Shown here piece after piece: positions 35,445 through 45,129 of a DNA stretch of 64,000 nt (position 1 is its first letter; every line of letters starts with the position of its first letter). The notes under the pieces are model-generated. The model worked only from the letters and a program-made list of their open reading frames with translations, did not search any database and had not been told where the DNA came from. Both the position numbers and the translations under genes were made by a program. Origin of the DNA: Thermoproteota archaeon (GTDB lineage: Archaea > Thermoproteota > Thermoprotei_A > EX4484-217-1). The stretch covers positions 149,330-213,329 of the forward strand of contig JAPDJU010000002.1 in the NCBI GenBank assembly GCA_029258915.1, given 5' to 3'.

Positions 35445-36335
35445 TCAATCTTTCTTCTTTAAAATAAGTTCGCTTACACGACCTTTTTTCCTTATTTCAA
35501 TATATCCTAGTTTCTCTAGTCTTTTAACATGTCTCCAAAATGTTGCCTTAGGTATACCGAGTTTCTTACGTAATTCGCTTTGAAGCGCTATTCCTTTAGA
35601 AGCTTCTAATTCCTTTAGAATTTTTCTATCTAGTTCATCAAGTTCTATTATAGTTATTTCTTCTTCAGCAAGAGCCCTATGTTTCTTCCATTTTCTAACA
35701 GCAGTAATTACTAAAATAACTATTACAAAGCTTAGAACGGTGATGTATTCTAAGGGTATTTGAAAAGGCAATACAGGGGCTTCTCTTTTAGGAGATGCCG
35801 TAGGGGCTATTGGAGTAGTTGTTACAGTAGTAATAGTGTATTCTAATCTAGTAGGCCCATAGAATATTATAACTAAGTTACTGTTTTCATAATACGTTTT
35901 CACTATATTGGTTGGCAATGAAAGCAGTATTACACCAGGTTCTATGATTAAAGTTAATTCCTGAGCACTAATTATTTCCAGCACAGACTTACCATCGATA
36001 GTAGTTGTATTTGCAACGTATTCTATAGTAAGAAAGCCTTTACCAGATGACGGTATATAGACTGAGTTATTAATTAAAATTGAAGGTATTAAGGTGTCAT
36101 TTACATAGACTTCTAAACTTATGGGAACAGGTTTAATAGGTAAGAATATCTCATTAAGACCTTCCTTAACTTCACCAATTATCTTAACATATACGGCACC
36201 AGTATTTCTTATTTTAACTCTATTAGATGCCGATACTGTAGAAACGGGAGGAACAGAGATTAAAACAGCTAAAAGAAAGAAACAAAGTAAAGCAAGACCC
36301 ACTAGCTTGATGCGTGTATTGATTATTTTAACCAT
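35445..36335 (-). CDS. Membrane-anchored winged-helix regulator with outside sensor domain
   Basis: 296 residues from the ATG at 36335 (after AAGGTAATC); a start at 36428 would add 31 residues. An N-terminal signal (LVGLALLCFFLLAVLISV) leads to about 150 outside residues that are beta-rich. A Thr/Pro-rich stalk (TTVTTTPIAPTASP) and one membrane helix (ITVLSFVIVILVITAV) follow, then a cytoplasmic winged-helix domain (LDELDRKILKELEAS, QSELRKKLGIPKATFWRHVKRL, GYIEIRKKGR). This is a one-protein signal transducer of the type seen in archaea. It lies between the MMPL transporter and the coiled-coil gene and may control both, judging from the inverted repeats around it. Confidence 0.82.
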   Translation of the reverse strand: MVKIINTRIKLVGLALLCFFLLAVLISVPPVSTVSASNRVKIRNTGAVYVKIIGEVKEGLNEIFLPIKPVPISLEVYVNDTLIPSILINNSVYIPSSGKGFLTIEYVANTTTIDGKSVLEIISAQELTLIIEPGVILLSLPTNIVKTYYENSNLVIIFYGPTRLEYTITTVTTTPIAPTASPKREAPVLPFQIPLEYITVLSFVIVILVITAVRKWKKHRALAEEEITIIELDELDRKILKELEASKGIALQSELRKKLGIPKATFWRHVKRLEKLGYIEIRKKGRVSELILKKKD

Positions 36336-36464
36336 TCTGATTACCTTATTCGAGAATAATAGGAAATATGTTAAATAAAAAAGTATTGACCCGTTTCCAC
36401 AGACAAGTAGAATTATAGGTTTAATCATTTTTGTTTAGACTATGTTTCACAATACTTCAGAAAT

Positions 36465-39400
36465 CTACGATTTTCCTCGTATGCTCATAGGCCACCATGC
36501 CTTTTTACCTAGTACTGATAGTATTGTTGGACCAGTTATATAGGGTATTGTAAGTCCTGTAAATAGAACTCCTGTTGCAAGTATAAATCCAAATTCTTTC
36601 ATAGCCCATGATGAACCAAGTGTCAACGAACCATAAGCTGCCACAACTATTAATGCTAACCCTATAATCAACTTTCCAATACTACTTGATGCTGCTATTA
36701 TTGCTTCTTGCAAACTAATCTTTCCTAAATCTTCTTTTACCCTATTTATGAAATATGATATATAGTCTATGTTTATTCCTAGCATTGCCGAGAAAACTAC
36801 TATGTGAGTAAACCATATTAGAGGTTTCTTAAGTATATATGTAAATAATACTATTGTTGTTGACATTGCTATACCTATATTGAAAACTATTATTGCTATT
36901 GAAGCTAAGGCTAAAGGAATGCTTCTAAGCAAAATAGCTAATATTATAAACATAGAGATTACGGCTGCAGTTAATATTCTTTCTTTAAAAGCCCCGGTAA
37001 GTACATGGTCTAAATCTATTATTCTAGCTGTAATGCCTCCAACCATAATTCTTGAAATAAGCGGGTTTTTATAAGCTTTAACTGTTTTCTTTATGTTTTC
37101 AACAACATATGATGCTTCATCACTTGTTGGGAAGTATTCTAGGATAACTTTGACCATAACTGTTCTGTTATCGTCAGCAACAAAGTCTAAGGACCCTTTT
37201 TCCTCCATTTTACTCATATTATATGGTTTTTCAAGGGGAACACCTAAGGGTCTTGTTGGCGAATATATTTTAGCAACACCTTTAATTACCTCTATTTTCT
37301 CGCAAACTTCTTCAACTATACTCAGTGATTCATTATTCCATACATTTTCCTTAAATTCCATGATAATAGTTGTTGGTGAAAAAATCCCTTGGTCAATAAC
37401 GCCTCTTAAGTTCCTAATATTTTGTATTGTCATTGATTCTTCAGGTAGTAAAATGCTATAGTCGTGGCTGCCCTTAAACGACAAAGCTATCATGGCCATA
37501 GGTAGGGATATCGCCAAAGCCATTATTAGAACTATTGGAGCATACTGTATGATTTTTGCAGAGACATTAGAATATCGGACTTCCTTTAAAGGCTTAATTT
37601 TAGGCAGCCATATTCTCCCTTTAGTGATTTTCAGCAGTGCTGGTGTTAAAGTTAAGGAAACTATTAGTGCAGCGAGAACACCTATAGGTATAGTTAGTCC
37701 TAGTACTCTTACAAATGGAAAGTCCCACGCAAAAGTTAAACATGCAAAGCCTGCAGCTGTTGTTAAACCGCTTATCAATATTGGTACGGTAACTTTGCTT
37801 ATAGTGTTTTTCATAGCTAAGTCCGCAACACCTACAACTCTTAGCTCATCTTTAAACCTTAGCAGATAATATGTCGTATAGTCTATTGCAGCACCTAAAG
37901 TAGTTACTATGGTAAATATTCTTGCCCAATGGATAACATCCATGACTCTTGTAGCTATAAAATACATTATCGCAAAAGCTACAACTAAAGCGATGCCAAC
38001 GTTTATTAAAGGAATAAAGAGGGCAATAATGCTAGCTAAAACCAAAACTAGGACGGCAAGTGTAAGTATGGATGAAACTCTATCTATTATTTCAATATCC
38101 TTACTGCCATAAATTTCTAGTTCGCCAGCACTAAGAGCTGGCCCTAAAACGTATAATTTAACCTCGTTATTCCCTGAAAATCCAAAAATTCCTCCTCCTT
38201 TTCCAAATATTGCCTTTGCTTTTTCAAAAATCTTAAGCGAATAATGATATCTTTCAACAGCGTCTTCACCTAATGGTTTAGCAAGAATAAGAAAAACATC
38301 GTTTTTAGGAACATAAATTTTAACTACTTCTTCAGGTAAGTCATCTATGTTTTCAGGTCTAGGATGCTCTTCCATAATGTCCTCTACTAACGCTTCAACT
38401 ATTGTTTCCGTGTGTTTCTCAGCTATGTTTTCGATATCTTCTGTTGAAGCTATTGGGCCTAGATCGTAAACGTCTTCAATAAATTTTTTAACATCTATCT
38501 TAGAGAACGTTTCATTAAGTTCTTCATGTTCCTCAATAGCTTCCATGAATTCTTTATAAATAATATCTACTGTTATTTGTTTAAATTCTTCTTCGCTCAA
38601 AGGAGGTTTTCTACTAAATACTTCGTCAGCTATTTTCTCTAAAGTTTCTAATTCTACATCGAATTCGTCAGCTATTTTCTTTAATTTATCACGAATAATG
38701 TCTTCAGCTATTTCTTCTAATGACTTATTTTTAGGTGCTGCTCCTAGATTATAAAGCTTTGATACTAAGCTTCTTGTTTCATCCCAGCTAAGATCCTCAA
38801 TAGTGACGTTTTCGATATTCAAAATTCTCATAACACATGTTATTACAGTATCTCTGAGCACATCAGGTTGTTTAGCAATATAAGGCCCACGAACTATGAC
38901 TGTTCTAATAATGGTTTTGGCTTTCTCGTCTTCAGTAGGAATTTTAAGGGTTTCTAAGAAAAATTCTCTAAAGTCTGAAAGAGTAGGTTCAGCACTAAGG
39001 ACATAAAGTTTTAAAAGCAGTTGCTTTGAAAAACTATGTTCATCTAATGATCCAACTACTTGAGCTACTGTATCAACTGTTACTTCGCTTAATTCATCAG
39101 CGTCTAAAGGATATTTTTGTGAAACTGAAAATATGATGTAGTTAAGTATTGTTTCCGATAACCCGTACTCTAAAATATACTGTTTAAGTATTTGATATAG
39201 AACATCTCTGGTAATGCTATGTAGAGTTTCTGGAGGAGGAGATGGGCCAATTTCGTATAGGTAAGGTACTAGTTGAGTTATGTTGAAAGATGCTTGAACA
39301 TTTAGTCGTTCGAAAACGTATACTAACGCATTTTCTATACTATCGTTCGACGGGTTTTCTCCTATTTCACATGCTTTATAGAGAATTGTTTCAACGACAT

Positions 39401-40721
39401 TTTGAGGCAAACCTGTATTACTGGCTATTATCGGTGCCATAATGTAAGCAAATTTTTGTACAGCATTGCTAATGCTTTCATTTCTTAAATATAGAACAGT
39501 GTTTAAATTCTGCAGTTGCGAAGTATAAGATGTTAATGGAGGATGCTCTCCAGGTATGTAAATATAACTATTCCACAATTCATTGACTCCGTATTGTTTC
39601 TTCCAAGAATATAATGTAGTATTATATGTTTCTGCAAAGCAGTTGACCCATGTAACCGTTTGGCTTTGGAGCTCTTGCGGAACCTGTTGAACAATTATAT
39701 TGCTTGTTATTTCTAATGATAAATCAATGAAATCTTTATCCTCAGCTAACTGCGGTGTAAACATATGTTTGCTGAGTATGAAGTAGTATGTTGTATTAGC
39801 TAATGTAGGGTCAACAGGCCATAATTCCGGTTTAATTATAGAGACATTAGTGTAATATGTTACTGTTTCTAAGTCTGTAGAATCTAGTGGAGAATTAGTG
39901 TAAGCATCGGTAGCATATAGTAGGTAGTAATGGGCTCTTGTAGTATCCCATAAAGTAAACGCGTAAAGCAGTGACGTATTATAGTACAGGTTGTTATATG
40001 AAGTTATGAGGTACGCTATTTGATGAACTGTAACATGTAGTTCTGTTATATTGCTTAAAAACTCACCATATGAGTCATTTACTATTAAAATAAAGTCTTT
40101 TAAATCGTACATTAGCTTATGTAAGTTTACGGTTTCTTCATAAATTTTAGAGTATTCTCTATCAAAATCTATTATAGCTTCTTTTACACCATATATTTTA
40201 TCGTGTAACTCATGTAGCTCATCTGTTAAGTTTAAGTAAGCTTCTTCAAAATCCACTGTATTATTTCTTAGCGTATATAGTGCCTCATGGAGATTAGAAA
40301 CATTTTCCTTTAATCTATCCTTAATGTCTTCTTTTAATTCTTTTGTAATATTTTGAATAGACTCGTCATATTCTTCTTGTGCATCCCATAATATATCATA
40401 AACACTGTTTACTTCTTCAGCGACATCCGTTGTTTCATCTTTAAAAACTCTATATGCTTCCTCAACTCTCTCGCTTCGGGGATCTGCACCCTTAACTATA
40501 ATAGCTAAGTCTATACCCTCAGCTTCCCCTTTGCCTTTAAACTTTTCTTCAACTATGTTTTTAACTATAATAGATTCAACATTTTCAGGTAGGAATGCTT
40601 CTTCCTTATAAACTAAGACCTTACTTAGGTTTAAAGCGTAAGGTAAGCATAAAACAACAATAATAATCCAGGCAGCAATAATAGCTATCGAACGCCTAGT
40701 AGTAAAGTTTGAAAACACCAT
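36465..40721 (-). CDS. Giant MMPL/RND-superfamily membrane transporter
   Basis: 1418 residues, far above the 700-1000 of most MMPL proteins. One N-terminal helix (IAIIAAWIIIVVLCLPYAL) is followed by an outside region of about 850 residues, Glu- and Tyr-rich with helical stretches, then six-helix bundle one with GAAIDYTTYYLLRFKDEL near 945-960, a smaller second outside domain, and bundle two with GINIDYISYFINRVKEDL near 1315-1330. The two DY motifs are the proton-path signature of MMPL proteins. It would move lipids or other hydrophobic compounds to the outside. It is the upstream gene of a three-gene surface locus. Start ATG at 40721, 92 bases from the divergent mptE. Confidence 0.88.
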   Translation of the reverse strand: MVFSNFTTRRSIAIIAAWIIIVVLCLPYALNLSKVLVYKEEAFLPENVESIIVKNIVEEKFKGKGEAEGIDLAIIVKGADPRSERVEEAYRVFKDETTDVAEEVNSVYDILWDAQEEYDESIQNITKELKEDIKDRLKENVSNLHEALYTLRNNTVDFEEAYLNLTDELHELHDKIYGVKEAIIDFDREYSKIYEETVNLHKLMYDLKDFILIVNDSYGEFLSNITELHVTVHQIAYLITSYNNLYYNTSLLYAFTLWDTTRAHYYLLYATDAYTNSPLDSTDLETVTYYTNVSIIKPELWPVDPTLANTTYYFILSKHMFTPQLAEDKDFIDLSLEITSNIIVQQVPQELQSQTVTWVNCFAETYNTTLYSWKKQYGVNELWNSYIYIPGEHPPLTSYTSQLQNLNTVLYLRNESISNAVQKFAYIMAPIIASNTGLPQNVVETILYKACEIGENPSNDSIENALVYVFERLNVQASFNITQLVPYLYEIGPSPPPETLHSITRDVLYQILKQYILEYGLSETILNYIIFSVSQKYPLDADELSEVTVDTVAQVVGSLDEHSFSKQLLLKLYVLSAEPTLSDFREFFLETLKIPTEDEKAKTIIRTVIVRGPYIAKQPDVLRDTVITCVMRILNIENVTIEDLSWDETRSLVSKLYNLGAAPKNKSLEEIAEDIIRDKLKKIADEFDVELETLEKIADEVFSRKPPLSEEEFKQITVDIIYKEFMEAIEEHEELNETFSKIDVKKFIEDVYDLGPIASTEDIENIAEKHTETIVEALVEDIMEEHPRPENIDDLPEEVVKIYVPKNDVFLILAKPLGEDAVERYHYSLKIFEKAKAIFGKGGGIFGFSGNNEVKLYVLGPALSAGELEIYGSKDIEIIDRVSSILTLAVLVLVLASIIALFIPLINVGIALVVAFAIMYFIATRVMDVIHWARIFTIVTTLGAAIDYTTYYLLRFKDELRVVGVADLAMKNTISKVTVPILISGLTTAAGFACLTFAWDFPFVRVLGLTIPIGVLAALIVSLTLTPALLKITKGRIWLPKIKPLKEVRYSNVSAKIIQYAPIVLIMALAISLPMAMIALSFKGSHDYSILLPEESMTIQNIRNLRGVIDQGIFSPTTIIMEFKENVWNNESLSIVEEVCEKIEVIKGVAKIYSPTRPLGVPLEKPYNMSKMEEKGSLDFVADDNRTVMVKVILEYFPTSDEASYVVENIKKTVKAYKNPLISRIMVGGITARIIDLDHVLTGAFKERILTAAVISMFIILAILLRSIPLALASIAIIVFNIGIAMSTTIVLFTYILKKPLIWFTHIVVFSAMLGINIDYISYFINRVKEDLGKISLQEAIIAASSSIGKLIIGLALIVVAAYGSLTLGSSWAMKEFGFILATGVLFTGLTIPYITGPTILSVLGKKAWWPMSIRGKS

Positions 40722-40813
40722 AGAGCATCATCTGTGATATTGTCAAAAACAGTGTAGTTTGAAGCAAAAATATATAAATTTCCAACAATATTTTGCTTTG
40801 AGCCTACATACTG

Positions 40814-41620
40814 ATGAGATGTGGCATGGAAATGTTTAAGGACATTAATTTACAGTACTATGGGACTGTTTTAAAACATTTAAAAATAAATACCTTAGAG
40901 GATTATCGTTGCTCAGAGATACTAAATGACATTATACCTTCTACATGGAATGCGCTTGTATTAAAAACGTTAAAGGATCTGATTTATGGGAAAAAAGTTT
41001 TCATTTTCGGTGCGGGACCCAGCTTGGAAGAAAGTATACTAAAGGTTAAACTGTTCTATGGTGAAGCCGTATTTATAGCAGCTAATGGGGCTTCAGAAGC
41101 TCTAATTGAGAGAAACATTATCCCTAATGTAATAGTTACAGATATTGACGGAAGAATAGAACCTATCTTAAAGGCACTAGCTTACGGTAGCATTATTGTG
41201 GTTCATGGGCATGGAGATAATATTTTAAAGGTTCTTAAGTATGTTCCTAAATTTAAGGGTAAAGTTTTGGGGACAACGCAACTCATACCATGGGGTTATT
41301 TAGAGAATTATGGCGGATTTACTGATGGTGATAGAGCATTATATTTGGCATTACACTTTGGTGCTAAGAAAATATTCCTGTTCGGTATGGATTTCGGCAA
41401 TGTTGTCGGGAAATTTTCTAAGCCATGGCTTAAAAACCATGTTAAAGTATGGGATATGAAGAAGAAAAAATTTTTAATAGCTAAGGCACTTATTGAAAAT
41501 GCCGCAAAACATTACAGGGATAAGGTGGAAATTTTTATTGTACCTAGAAACGCTGAAAATATAAAATATGTATTAGAGGTTAAATATGATAGGCTTGGCA
41601 GTGTCGTGAGAAAGAATTAA
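40814..41620 (+). CDS. mptE: 6-Hydroxymethyl-7,8-dihydropterin pyrophosphokinase, MptE type
   Basis: 268 residues of the DUF115 family, the archaeal replacement for FolK. VFIFGAGPSLEESIL near 60, IIPNVIVTDIDGRIEP near 102, VVHGHGDN near 130, GTTQLIP near 155 and the closing FLFGMDFGNVVGKFSKP near 200-215 match MptE. It adds pyrophosphate to hydroxymethyl-dihydropterin for tetrahydromethanopterin-type carriers. The next two genes continue that pathway. A first ATG at 40814 is used; two more ATGs follow within seven codons. Confidence 0.88.
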   Translation: MRCGMEMFKDINLQYYGTVLKHLKINTLEDYRCSEILNDIIPSTWNALVLKTLKDLIYGKKVFIFGAGPSLEESILKVKLFYGEAVFIAANGASEALIERNIIPNVIVTDIDGRIEPILKALAYGSIIVVHGHGDNILKVLKYVPKFKGKVLGTTQLIPWGYLENYGGFTDGDRALYLALHFGAKKIFLFGMDFGNVVGKFSKPWLKNHVKVWDMKKKKFLIAKALIENAAKHYRDKVEIFIVPRNAENIKYVLEVKYDRLGSVVRKN

Positions 41621-41675
41621 AAAACGCTAAAGCGTGTTAAAATATACTCGATACGCACATGGGTGTGTATTTGGT

Positions 41676-43241
41676 TTGAGAATACTGATAGTTACAGGTA
41701 AGCTGGCTGAACCCATAATTAAGAAAATGCTGAAAAAAGCTTTACCACATGAAGTAGATGTAATTGCACTCCCCGTAACTGTTGCTGCTCTTGCAAACAC
41801 TGAGCTTATAGCTAACTACCTTAAGGGGCTTGGTATAGACTGTAAGAAATATGATTTAATAATGATACCTGGAGCATCTATGGGTTCAGCTAAGGCTATA
41901 GAGAAAGAATTAGGTGTTAAAGCTGTTAAAGGGCCTTTACAAGCATCTGACTTACCTTTAGTTTTAAGTTTAGAAGAAATTCCTAAACTTTCGCCTGATG
42001 AACCCGCAGACAAAGTTTTAGAAGATGAGCTTCAAACAGCTTCTAAGAAGATGCTTGAATCTTTAGAAAAATCTCTTATTGAAAAAGAACACATAATAGT
42101 TGGGAATATTATTGTACCTACTTTGCCACCGCCTATACGTGTAATGGCTGAAATAACTGAAGCACATACGCTATCTAAAGATACTTTACTTAAGAAAGCA
42201 AATAAGCTTGTAAGTGAAGGTGCTGAGATCTTAAGCATAGGTTTTGAAGCAGGCGTTTCAAGACCTGAAAAAGTAAGGGAAACTATTAGGTTTCTTAAGA
42301 AGGAATTGCAGATGCCAATAGCAGTAGATTCTATTATTCCAAGCGAAATTATTGCAGGCACCGAAGCCGGTGCAGATATGGTTTTAAGTTTAGAAGCTGG
42401 AAATATTGAGAAAGTAGCTAAATATGTTGAAGATATACCTTCGGTTGTTATAGCATATGATTCAAGAAGCAGTGTAATGCCTAAAACAGCTCAAGAAAAA
42501 CTAAAGCTTTTAGAAGCAAACATCAGTGAAGCCATAAGGCTAGGTGTTAAAAAGGTTATTGCAGACCCCATACTTGACCCCATAAATTCAGCAAGCACTT
42601 TCCAATCTTTGCTAGCTTATCATAGGTTTAAAGAGAAGCACAAGAATACACCCACACTTATGGGTATAGGTAATGTTGTTGAACTGCTGGATGCAGACAC
42701 CGTAGGTTCTAATGCATTAATGGTTATGTTAGCTTTAGAGTTAGGTGTAAGCATAGTTCTTGTTGTTGAGAAAAGCCCTAAAGCACAGTACTCAACATTT
42801 GAAGCCTCAATAGCTTCCAGAATGGCTTCATTAGCATGGCTTAAAAAATCTCCACCAAAAGACCTAGGTATAGACCTGCTCATACTTAAAGATAAGAGAA
42901 AAGTTGAAACACCGCTGGAAACAGAGGGAGCAACGATAGTTGAAGCTATTAAAGAAGAAGCAAAATACGAGCTTGATCCTCTAGGCGTATTTAAGATAAG
43001 AGTAAATCATGATGAAGAATGTATTGAAGCATTATATATAGGTAAGAAGGGCAAAATACTTATCAAAGGCAGAACAGCTAGAGCAATAAGAGATGAAATT
43101 CTTAGAAGAGGCCTTATTTCCTCCCTGTCTCATGCATTCTACCTGGGTATAGAGCTTTCAAAAGCAGAAGAAGCTTTAACCATAGGTAAAAACTACATAC
43201 AAGAAAAAACCCTCTTCACAAGAAAAACAATTAACATGTAG
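41676..43241 (+). CDS. Archaeal dihydropteroate synthase-like protein
   Basis: 521 residues from TTG at 41676, giving LRILIVTGKLAEPI at the start as in methanogen homologues (TIGR00284 group); an upstream in-frame ATG at 41634 would add 14 residues. The middle (about 190-400) is a DHPS-like TIM barrel: MAEITEAHTLSKD, GAEILSIGFEAG, AVDSIIPSE, KKVIADPILDP. It is thought to join the pterin pyrophosphate to the ribofuranosyl-aminobenzene unit in tetrahydromethanopterin synthesis. It lies between mptE and the beta-RFAP synthase gene, which supports this role. Confidence 0.85.
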   Translation: MRILIVTGKLAEPIIKKMLKKALPHEVDVIALPVTVAALANTELIANYLKGLGIDCKKYDLIMIPGASMGSAKAIEKELGVKAVKGPLQASDLPLVLSLEEIPKLSPDEPADKVLEDELQTASKKMLESLEKSLIEKEHIIVGNIIVPTLPPPIRVMAEITEAHTLSKDTLLKKANKLVSEGAEILSIGFEAGVSRPEKVRETIRFLKKELQMPIAVDSIIPSEIIAGTEAGADMVLSLEAGNIEKVAKYVEDIPSVVIAYDSRSSVMPKTAQEKLKLLEANISEAIRLGVKKVIADPILDPINSASTFQSLLAYHRFKEKHKNTPTLMGIGNVVELLDADTVGSNALMVMLALELGVSIVLVVEKSPKAQYSTFEASIASRMASLAWLKKSPPKDLGIDLLILKDKRKVETPLETEGATIVEAIKEEAKYELDPLGVFKIRVNHDEECIEALYIGKKGKILIKGRTARAIRDEILRRGLISSLSHAFYLGIELSKAEEALTIGKNYIQEKTLFTRKTINM

Positions 43242-43249
43242 GGAGCATA

Positions 43250-44233
43250 TTGCATAGCAAAGTTATAGTAGAATCATCAGCAAGACTTCACCTCGGATTT
43301 TACAATATTATTTCAAAAAATGTAGCCTATGGAAGTTTAGGTGTAGCGATAAGTGAACCCAGAGTTGTTGTTAGTATTTTAAAGAGTAAAGAAACAGCTA
43401 TGGTTAATAATACTAGTATAAAACAACTAGAAAAAACTGTTTTGAAAACAATTAACATGCTCAAATTAAATAAGGTAAAAGTTATTGTAGAAAAATCTAT
43501 ACCGAGGCATGTGGGTTTAGGCTCTACAACACAGCTAATGCTAAGTATAGGTTATGGCATTTCCTCTCTCTATAAACTGAACTATTCTATCAGAGAACTA
43601 GCAGCAAGGTTAAAGAGAGGAACAGTATCCGGTATAGGTATTGCAACTTTTGAAAAAGGAGGTTTCGTAATTGATAGTGGGAGAATAGTTAGCGGTAAAA
43701 TTGTAAAACCCCCCACAAAAGTGGAAGAGCTTCCACAAATAATTTACAGGAAATCTATACCTAAAAACTGGTTCTTTACAGTAATTATTCCGAAAGGTGT
43801 TCGAGGATTAACAGAGAGGGAAGAAAAGGAAATACTATCCATACCTGAGCCTATGGATAGAAATTTAGAAAGAGAACTTAGAGAAACAGTGCTTATGCAT
43901 CTTTTGCCATCACTAGCCAGAGCCGATATTGAAGAGTTTGGTAAAGCACTAACTAAGGTTCAAATACTTGTTGGAACATATTTTGCTAAGTATCAAGGAG
44001 GTATTTTCTGCTGTGAAGAAACAGAATATGCTATAAATTCCATGCTTAGACATGGAGCTTACGGTGCAGGGCAAAGTAGCTGGGGGCCAACAGCATATGG
44101 TATAGTCTTAGGTTTAAGGAGAGCTAAAGATGTTTTAAGAAAGGTAAAGAAGGATATGGAAAGGAAAGGGTATGAAGCAGAATATTACATCGTAAACGTT
44201 AGGAATAAGGGGGCTAAAATTATTTATAGCTAA
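43250..44233 (+). CDS. mptG: Beta-ribofuranosylaminobenzene 5'-phosphate synthase
   Basis: 327 residues of the GHMP fold. SSARLHLGFYN at residue 9 and IPRHVGLGSTTQLMLSIG near 82 give the family signature and the glycine-rich loop; GQSSWGPTAYGIV near 275 is the closing motif. The enzyme makes beta-RFA-P from PRPP and 4-hydroxybenzoate or p-aminobenzoate, the first committed step of methanopterin. TTG start behind GGGAG. Its 3' end overlaps that of mptA by four bases. Confidence 0.92.
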   Translation: MHSKVIVESSARLHLGFYNIISKNVAYGSLGVAISEPRVVVSILKSKETAMVNNTSIKQLEKTVLKTINMLKLNKVKVIVEKSIPRHVGLGSTTQLMLSIGYGISSLYKLNYSIRELAARLKRGTVSGIGIATFEKGGFVIDSGRIVSGKIVKPPTKVEELPQIIYRKSIPKNWFFTVIIPKGVRGLTEREEKEILSIPEPMDRNLERELRETVLMHLLPSLARADIEEFGKALTKVQILVGTYFAKYQGGIFCCEETEYAINSMLRHGAYGAGQSSWGPTAYGIVLGLRRAKDVLRKVKKDMERKGYEAEYYIVNVRNKGAKIIYS

Positions 44234-45123
44234 GTTTTCTCCTTAAGGGCTTCTTCAATTTCGTTTACTAATTGTCCAAAAGTCATTTTCGCATGGGCAT
44301 AAGCATTATGTGGATGTATGCTTTCATAGCTTTCAACTTCTACTTCAACCATAGAGTCTTCAGGGACATTTCCTTTTAAAACTTTATATAAATTTATTAG
44401 CGCTGCTCTTGCAACGTCTTCTACGAATCTAGGATGTTGAAAAGCATACTTTACAAGTCTATATTCATCGTACCTTTTCAATATGCTGACAGTGGGTGAA
44501 GAGAAAGACTTTCTTGCCGCATCAATTAACCTTTCAAGTCTAACAAAAACACCTTTCGTCGTGACAGCTATTGAAAGCTTAGCTCTTTGAGCATGCGATG
44601 GAGGAGGATTTGGTGATGCTTTTTCGATGCTTCTATACGTTTCTTGAGCACATGGACAAACGGTCATTCCTAGTAAAGAAACTTTAACAGTATACGTTAC
44701 GTCGCCTTCACGAGTCTTACCAACTTTTATTTCAACATCTGCAGCTTCATTTGTTGGATGGCCTAAGAAATCTTCCTCATAGAAATATGTTGTTTTAGCA
44801 ATAACTTCAGCGCGAGAAGCATAGTCATGTTTTCTAAGTAAAATGTTACATACTGTATCAAGGATTTTTTCTACCGTAGGTAAAGTCATTAATCTAGCAG
44901 CGTCAACAGCTTCAATAAATGCTTCAATATTCCTGGACATGTGTATTCCTCTTCTACTAGCAGGCAAATCTACGTAAACATCGATTACAGCGTCGAAGTG
45001 AAGCCTACCTTTGGGAGCTTCGATAATTATTCTTCTTTTAACGTTTTTAATACCTACTCTATCTATGTATAGTGGATAGTCAGGTCTTTCACTTTGAACA
45101 TCTGGTAGTGAAGAAGGATTCAT
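44230..45123 (-). CDS. mptA: GTP cyclohydrolase MptA (GCYH-IB/FolE2 family)
   Basis: 297 residues. IEAPKGRLHFDAVIDVYVDL, PASRRGIHMSRNIEAFIEA, the metal/catalytic Cys in GMTVCPCAQE near 152, and PPSHAQRAKLS near 175 match the FolE2/MptA family. It opens GTP to start the pterin pathway. The archaeal branch makes dihydroneopterin 2',3'-cyclic phosphate with Fe2+, which MptB then opens; mptB is not in the window. The PTPS gene ends six bases before its start on the same strand, so the two are cotranscribed. Confidence 0.92.
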   Translation of the reverse strand: MNPSSLPDVQSERPDYPLYIDRVGIKNVKRRIIIEAPKGRLHFDAVIDVYVDLPASRRGIHMSRNIEAFIEAVDAARLMTLPTVEKILDTVCNILLRKHDYASRAEVIAKTTYFYEEDFLGHPTNEAADVEIKVGKTREGDVTYTVKVSLLGMTVCPCAQETYRSIEKASPNPPPSHAQRAKLSIAVTTKGVFVRLERLIDAARKSFSSPTVSILKRYDEYRLVKYAFQHPRFVEDVARAALINLYKVLKGNVPEDSMVEVEVESYESIHPHNAYAHAKMTFGQLVNEIEEALKEKT

Positions 45124-45129
45124 AATGTC

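Noticed and set aside
36880..38112. Open frames on the plus strand opposite the MMPL gene
   Set aside because: Low-complexity reading of the complement of membrane-helix codons; the MMPL frame is continuous with clear motifs.
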